Part shown: in pieces, positions 57,878 through 64,000 of the stretch | Position numbering within the stretch: position 1 is the first letter of the stretch | How the letters are laid out: every line of letters begins with the position of its first letter | Source of the DNA: Gnetum montanum | Taxonomy: Eukaryota; Streptophyta; Gnetopsida; Gnetales; Gnetaceae | Assembly: GCA_015680685.1 (NCBI GenBank) | Contig: MNCI01002249.1 | Coordinates: forward strand, 844,424 to 908,423 | Length of the DNA stretch: 64,000 nt | Direction: 5' to 3' | Translations under genes and position numbers: made by a program | The notes under the pieces: generated by a model | Database searches by the model: none | The model's input: only the letters and a program-made list of their open reading frames with translations | Told to the model about the DNA's origin: nothing

Positions 57878-59535
57878 ATGCTTCCTAAAAGACCTGTAGT
57901 AGAAGGACCATCATAACAAAGGGGAAAGAGACCTAGAGGAACATGACAAGCTAGAGAACAAACTTCACATGCATAGCAAGAGGCCTAATTCTACAGTATC
58001 CATGAACCAACACCTGCGATAGAATAATCTACATAGGTAGAAGTTAATGCATTGCCTGCTTAGAAGCAAGAATAGCACCTTACATTATCAAAGGAATATC
58101 TCCAAGCAATCCAAGAGAAGTCTATCATGTCTACTATCATAATGAAACCAAACTTTGGACCATTCATGGAGTTTGCCCTTGCTAATGTTCTTGAAAAACT
58201 CCAAGACTCTCCTTTATGATCCACCATTTCAAACAATGGTGAATGATACTTGGGAGAAGTTTATCAATTTTGGAAGAACAAGTAGGATCATGCTATTGTG
58301 AAAATAGAGGGAATCACAATGCCATACTCTGTTGAAGCAATAGCCAAGGCATTGAACCTTCCAAACATCAAAGCTAACATCATTTAAATCTCTTCAAGGT
58401 CCAACAAATAGGCAAGAAAGCTATGGTTACAAAGGGCCTATGGGACTATTAAAAAGGAATACAATGGATTGATCATAGTTGAGAAGACTTACATCAAGAT
58501 TGAGACCTACCATTTCATCCCAGCAAAAGATTGAATAGAATTTTTACCTATGCTGCTAGAGGAAGAGCTATTCTAATGTGTAAATTCCATACCAACATGA
58601 CCCATCTACTAATGTGAAAATTCTAATGTGAAAATTCAAACAAGATTTATGGAAGAGAAGGTAGGGAAACTTACTCTACCATTCCCTCACCTTATCAAAA
58701 ACTTGTGCTAATAAGTAGGAATTCTGGGTTAAACCAATGATATTTTTCATAAAGCCCAAAATGCCTATATGGCAAAATTTCAAAAGTAGTGTTGCCAAAG
58801 AAAGACCAAGTGGAAAAACTAGTAGAAACTGAAGGAGTAGTTGGGTTTACACCACCAAGCAATGTTCTAGCCATAGGAATAGAGCAAGTAGGACCCAGTG
58901 GATCAACACCAGCAACCGATAGACCAAGGCCAAGTGCTCCTTTGGCATAAAAAGATTCCAAACCCTTACTAACACATTTGCAACAAATTGGTAAAACAAT
59001 AATTTGGGAAAGTAGAGAAGTTGCAAGTATGTACAGGATAAGGAACAATTCAACCAAGCCTACCATATTAATAGGACTTGCAAGTGGTTAAATCTCATTG
59101 TAGACAGGAAAAGTTGAGGAATGGGCATAACAAATATCTAGGAATGTCACATCTTTGTAAGTGATATTAGAAATAAAAGAAGGAGCCATAGCGATGATGA
59201 TGCAACACTAGGATATAGTAGGAATAATTGATGTTATCACAGATCATATCAAAGAGTCTTTTAATATTCCCATTATGCCACTGACTGATCTTACTAGAGA
59301 GAAATATGTAGAAAAAATAGACAAAACATCAATGACCCCAAAAAAGCATTAAGATATCTTAGACCAATTGCTATAGACTAGGAAAGTGATGAAAAATATC
59401 TTTGATATCCTAAGTGATATCATTGCAGTGCAATCAAAAATAATTTCAACTAAGGGTAAGCTAGTCATGACTGAGATCAAATTACAACATGTTAAAAATG
59501 AAGTGCAAAGGCTAGAAAAGAAATTGATTGCATTT
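57878..59535 (+). pseudogene. G1 additional ORF, copy B (C-terminal half missing)
   Basis: ATG at 57878 (MLPKRPVVEGPS), then KRPRG and a decayed form of the copy A domain: FGPFMEFALANVLEKL, IKIETYHFIPAK and FPHLIKNLC. It continues through the middle region (QDIVGIIDVITDHIKESFN) to IISTKGKLVMTEIKLQH and EVQRLEKKLIAF at about 59535, where spacer sequence begins. It corresponds to roughly the first 545 codons of copy A. Many stops. Confidence 0.65.
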
Positions 59536-60208
59536 ACCATGTCACTGGAAAGACATGTTACCCATACCTTAAGGTAGTCCTACAGTAATGTCAACATAGT
59601 TAAAAATACGATCCATGTGCAAGAATAAATTTCTAGGGGTCCCACTAGAAAGACATGTTACCCATGCCTAAAGGTAGGCAACTTCTCAGGAATCTTAAAA
59701 AATAATAAAAAAGTGCAATTAATAAACTCCTTCCTTGGACAATATGCCAAGTGATAGTACTCTTTGCAATAGGAGTAGTCTTGTGATTGTGAATCCAAGA
59801 GATGAAACAATGAAATGTCATTAAAATACGGGCTGGACTTGTTGGAATCTTGGAAAAAAGGGCTAATGATTATTTTAACCATGAATAACACACAAGGACT
59901 CATTACACCTTTGATAAGACACCTAACATCCCAAGTTCAATAATCCTTTCTACAATTTGTCTCACCTCACTGTATAGTTAATCATAACTTGTAGTTTTGT
60001 GTAATATAGTGATATTTTTCCAATTCGGAAATGTTAGGTCATGAAAATTAAAGATGTAACATTTAAGGGGTTTCATTTTGAAAATTATTGTAACTTTGCA
60101 ATCATTATGAACTAAAGATGTGATCTAACCAAAAGAACGAGAAGCTTTATGAATCATTAATTGCCGATTTAAACACTTTGGTAATCCTAAACTTTTGATT
60201 AATTGTAG
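59536..60208 (+). repeat. Shortened spacer repeat before copy C
   Basis: It begins CATGTCACTGGAAAGACATG and follows 56256 onward (CTAGAAAGACATGTTACCCATGC, GGGCTAATGAT), but is 673 bases rather than about 1620. It ends TTGATTAATTGTAG|ATG, which looks like a splice acceptor at the ORF start. Confidence 0.65.
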
Positions 60209-62886
60209 ATGGCCCTAAAGAGGACACTAGAAGAAGGACCCTCACAACTGGAAAACAAAAGACCAAGAGGTTGAGGAAGAGGTCACATTGGAGAACAAAC
60301 TCCACCAACAAAGCATGCAGAGTAAGAAGCCTAGTCTTTTAATATCCATCACCAAACACCTACTACTGAATACTTTGCCCAAGTAGAGGTTGAAGCACCA
60401 CAAGGACAGAACCTTACGCTATCACCTGAATGTCTTCAAGCCATCTAAGAAAAGTCAATCATGTCCATAGTTATTGTGGAATTCAATTTTGGTCCTTTTA
60501 TGGAGTTTTCACTAGAGACTGTTAGAACACAACTCCAATCATCTCCCTGGTGGCCTACCTTGTCAACAAGTGGAGAATGGTACTTAGGGGAAATCCTTCA
60601 ATTTTGATAAAACAAGCAAGCTAATTCCATGGTAAAGATAAAAGGAGTTTCCATGTCATATTTAGTGGAGGTGATAGTCAAAGTCCTCAATTTACCAAAT
60701 GAAGGGGCTAATGTAACATAGATATACACATGGTCTGATACTGATGTAGAGAGATTGTGGCTACACTGAGCCTATGGCAAGAAGGATAAGGAATATAGTG
60801 AGCTAACTACAAAGGAAAAGATATATTTCAAAATTGGCACCTATCATCTATTCCCAACCAAAAGGCTTAACAGGATTTCAACTTATGTGGCTAGAGGAAG
60901 CACCATATTGATGGAAAACTTAAATGTCAATATTGTCCATCTGTACTTTCTCAAAATCCAAAGATGATTTGAAGAGAAGAAGGTGGGGAAGCCAATAGTA
61001 CCATTCCCCTACCTGATCAGAAAGTTGTGCAAACAAGCAGACATACTTGGTTATACAAACAATGTTTTGAGGATAGATTAAAACACCTCATTTGTTGAGA
61101 TTTCAAAACCCATGCGTCCAAAGAAGGATCAATTGGAGAAATAGGTAGGTACTGAGGGAGCTATAGGCTCAAATCCTATTGACACCATTCAAGCTTCTAG
61201 CCAACAATAACAAGAAAGACTTAGTAGCTAGCCACCAGTTGATCGGCAACAAAAACAACAAGTTCCACCGTTGCCTCCATAGGATTATCAACCTTCTATG
61301 AGCCATCTATAGCAAATTGTAGATTCAATAAGCTAGGAACAAGAGAAGGGGCCAATCTCTATAAGGTCATAGAAGATGCAATCAGATCCACCATCTCAAC
61401 AGATCCTACTAATGGGCAGATATCATTGCATTTAGCAGGAGGGGATACTTGGTCACAAAAGATCTCAGGGAACGTTGCATCATTCCAATTAATGTTGGAA
61501 ACTAGAGAAGGAGCCATAGTGGTGGTCATGGAACATCAAGATCTAATAGGAACACTAAAGTGATTACTAATCACATGAAGGAGTCCTTCAATGTTCTTAT
61601 TGTGCCACTAGTCAATATCTCTAGAGTGTGACGCTCAAATGTTGGTTGGAACGTCAATGACTTTAGCTAAACATGAAGAAAACTTAGATAGGCTATTGAA
61701 GATGAGGCAAGCTATGCAACATCTTTTTGATATCCCTAGTGATATCATTGCAGTCCAATTTAAACTATTAGCCACCAAAGAAAAGTTTGTTATGGCCAAG
61801 ACTAGGGCAGAGCATATCGAGAATGAAGTCTAGAAACTACAAGAAGAGCTCATGACCTTAAGGACAGAAAGAAGAGATCCCATGTGATTCATGACACCTA
61901 ACCAACTTGATTAGTTTTAGATAGACCATGTAAATCATCTCATTGACCATAATTTGAAGATGGAGTGAGAGAAGGAGAAAGCGGTATAAGATGCCTCAGT
62001 GACAAAAGCACAAATGTATGTACATGCCAAGGCACTCACTACTCTAGAGGAAGAGAATAAACAATTAGCTATAGACAATGTTGAGTTCACTAACATTGAG
62101 TGCCAAAAGAACATTGTCGAAGAAAGCATCCAACAACTTCGAGAACAATTAGTTCAAGTCAACTAAGATACGAGTCGCTTGGCCTATGAGAGCAGGATCC
62201 TATCAATGGAAGATGTTCACACAATGAGATAGGTATATACAATTGAGATCAGCATGTGGTAGAATGAGGCTAAGAAGCATGGATGACACAAAGAGCATTT
62301 TTGAGATAAGGTGGACATGTACAAGCAGATTAATGAGAAAGAAATTTAGATGGATAAAGCCAAGATAAAGTCCATTTTAGTGCAAAATCCAAATTGGTAA
62401 TCAATCTTGGATAGTCTAGCCCATGTCCACCAAGTAGAAATTAAAAATAAAGACTTGCAGATTGATGATCTCATAGAGTACATGAGGTTAGTGAATCTAC
62501 GCTATGCTAACCTGGCCATGTTAACTATAGGTGGGTCCAAGAATGAATTAGAATAGCAAGTAGTGATCGTGTATGTTATGTATGAGAAAGAATTGGGTAA
62601 CAGAAAAGATGCACCTTAAAAGTTACACATGGAAAAATTAGAATTAGAAGTTGTTAAGGCTGGCTAACAAGGCTATAAAGATGTTGTAGCTAATCTAGCT
62701 CACAGAATGTTTGACTATTAGGAATCAAGAAAAATAGCCAGGTTATTTGAAGAAGAACGATGGTAGTTTGTAGCCTAGTATGTAAAGGAAAATCAAATGT
62801 TCTCACAACTACCATGCCCATGGGATGTACTAGCTCCATCACACATCACTCAACAAGGATGGACAATACAAAATCCTAGGATATGA
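60209..62886 (+). pseudogene. G1 additional ORF, copy C (full length, decayed)
   Basis: ATG at 60209 opens MALKRTLEEGPSQLENKRPR. The same domain order as copy A follows: VEFNFGPFMEFSLETV, YFKIGTYHLFPTK, FPYLIRKLCKQADI, the linker, MSHL, SYNHMKESFN-like text, then the coiled-coil half to MFSQLPCPWDVLAPS and a stop at 62884. Stops and shifts are frequent. At the codon matching the 25882 stop of copy A it also has TAG (61831-61833), where copy B has CAA. Confidence 0.7.
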
Positions 62887-62889
62887 CAA

Positions 62890-63013
62890 TGTTGAGTTAT
62901 ATATCTTGGGGTATATGTATATTATAATTATTATGGGTTTCCAACACCCCTATATATCTTAGGATATACCTATATTGCAATTTCCCCTCATCAAAGCATT
63001 GTCAAACTCAACA
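62890..63013. mobile_element. Short insert with 9-bp inverted ends (possible MITE)
   Basis: TGTTGAGTT at 62890-62898 and its exact complement AACTCAACA at 63005-63013 enclose 124 bases with an internal direct repeat (TATATATCTTnGGnTATA, twice). No target duplication was found. Confidence 0.35.
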
Positions 63014-63559
63014 AGTAGACAAAAGAAAGAATAGTACATGGCATGAATGACTTGAATATCATTTAATTACAAAATGAAATGTTGAATACGAGGTAGGTAA
63101 CTCAAAATTTAAGTGAATACATATTGTGATTAAAGATCAATAACCAATGACTTGTATACATCATTATAAATAACAAAATCAAGTATCTAAGTTGCATCAA
63201 CATCACTAGAAAAAGTCATCTTAACTTTCTTCCTTCCATCATGTGGATCTTCATTTTGAGAATCAACAAAAAATTTTACATTGATAAAAAAAGAAAAAAT
63301 GTGAACATTAGTTAAAGAAGTTGGGAATAATATAGAATCCCCTATAGGGGAATTTTAGAGAAATTAGATCCATTGGAGAAAAATCAAAGAGAAAAAAATC
63401 ATATTTACTGAAAAAAAAGTTAAATTTTCTAGAGAAACATCAAATCTATTGAAAAATCAAATATATTGAAGAAACATTAGATATATTGAAAAAAATTAGA
63501 TACACTAAAAAACATTAGATTCATTGAAAAAGAAAGATAGATATGCATTGTTCACCAAA
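63014..63559. other. AT-rich stretch, nothing recognised
   Basis: A-rich sequence with loose repeats of ATTAGATATATTGAAAAA near 63440-63530. No coding support. Confidence 0.4.
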
Positions 63560-63625
63560 ATCAAACCCATAACTTATAGCTTTTAAATCAAGAGTCTTAC
63601 CACTAAGCTAACACCTCACTGTTAA
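63560..63625 (-). mobile_element. tRNA-derived SINE head, second copy
   Basis: The minus strand has GTGAGGTGTTAGCTTAGTGG (A box) and TATGGGTTTGATTTTGG (B-box region), the same family as 8421-8494. Confidence 0.55.
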
Positions 63626-64000
63626 TTTGAAAATATTATTAGTGTACAAACTTTTTTGGTATCTTCATAGTTAAAAAAAGTATGATTTTAAGATTATTAC
63701 AACCACTTGATCTATCAAAAAATCCCCAAAAATCATCATCATAAGTCATGTTTTGGGCTTGCACACATTCTTAGAAGGTATTCCCAAGCATGATGCAACA
63801 TATGAGCATCAGTTTTAATGCTTCTAGTAGTTTTGAAAACACAAAATTTTTAAGTGTCATCTTGGTAATGTTGGATGATGTTGTTGCCACTAACATCAAT
63901 GTCACATCCCAATTTTGTCACTACATCACAACACCAAAACTTGTCTCCTAACCCTAGTTTTACCACTAATGAACCTTTGGTGACCAATCTACATTAGTCC

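Larger units (their letters stand above)
39838..62886 (+). mobile_element. G1-like gypsy element E5, long composite with three nested insertions
   Basis: Order: 5' LTR 39838-40749, primer site 40751-40768, gag 40892-43667 and 50422 onward, protease about 51340-51430, RT 52230-52960, RNase H 52965-53281 and 54174-54330, integrase 54690-55160, spacer, extra ORF copy B, short spacer, extra ORF copy C. Nested insertions are a solo copia LTR (41840-42898), element E4 (43673-50416) and solo G1 LTR L6 (53282-54173). Removing them restores reading across each junction. The 3' LTR is missing. All genes are broken. Confidence 0.75.

Overview
The window looks like a stretch of a large, AT-rich, repeat-swollen plant nuclear genome. 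Long introns full of LINEs, many nested and decayed Ty3/gypsy and Ty1/copia elements, and solo LTRs suggest a gymnosperm, possibly a conifer; that is inference. There is one host gene with good support. On the minus strand, eight exons between 16570 and 6001 join in frame with GT/AG junctions and encode the first 335 residues of the proteasome adaptor/scaffold ECM29. The rest of the gene runs off the left edge.

Layout. 1-1837: small LTR retroelement (minus) with an internal minisatellite. 1868-3340: copia fragment (LTR, primer-binding site, gag). 3357-3457: short insertion with 17-bp duplications. 3527-4940: RTE-type LINE. 6001-6153: ECM29 exon 8. 6680-8150: second copia fragment (gag, LTR). 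8421-12000: tRNA-derived SINE, a LINE and a small LTR element, all in ECM29 intron 7. 12250-16570: ECM29 exons 7 to 1. 17760-17860: SINE. 18238-22897: gag-only copia element. 24280-28190: 3' part of a gypsy element (family G1) with an extra ORF and a 3' LTR. 28191-31400: minus-strand gypsy pol of another lineage. 31640-39837: G1-like gypsy (minus). 39838-62886: G1-like gypsy (plus) that interrupts it. 62890-64000: a short inverted-ended insert and a SINE.

The right half can be read as layers. The minus element E3 is interrupted by the plus element E5. E5 is interrupted by a solo copia LTR (duplication CTATG), a complete minus element E4 (43673-50416, duplication TAGAT) and a solo G1 LTR in its RNase H domain (ATAAT/ACAAT). 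E3 carries another solo G1 LTR (ATGCT). G1 elements have LTRs bounded by TGATGA...TCATCA, a tRNA-Asp-like primer-binding site, and gag and pol resembling the Athila/Tat side of Ty3/gypsy. Downstream of integrase they have a 1-2 kb spacer and then an additional sense ORF.

The most unusual material is that additional ORF, present in three copies (24280, 57878, 60209), two of them in tandem. It has an N-terminal globular domain that I think resembles the 'putative plant transposon protein' domain, a Pro/Gln-rich linker, and a long C-terminal coiled coil. The other notable signals are the CpG-rich perfect palindromes just upstream of the TATA box in the best-preserved G1 LTR, and the array of AAGACGTCTT-type palindromes in the copia LTRs. 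All transposon coding regions here are broken; only ECM29 looks functional. No searches or alignments were run; similarities are from reading.
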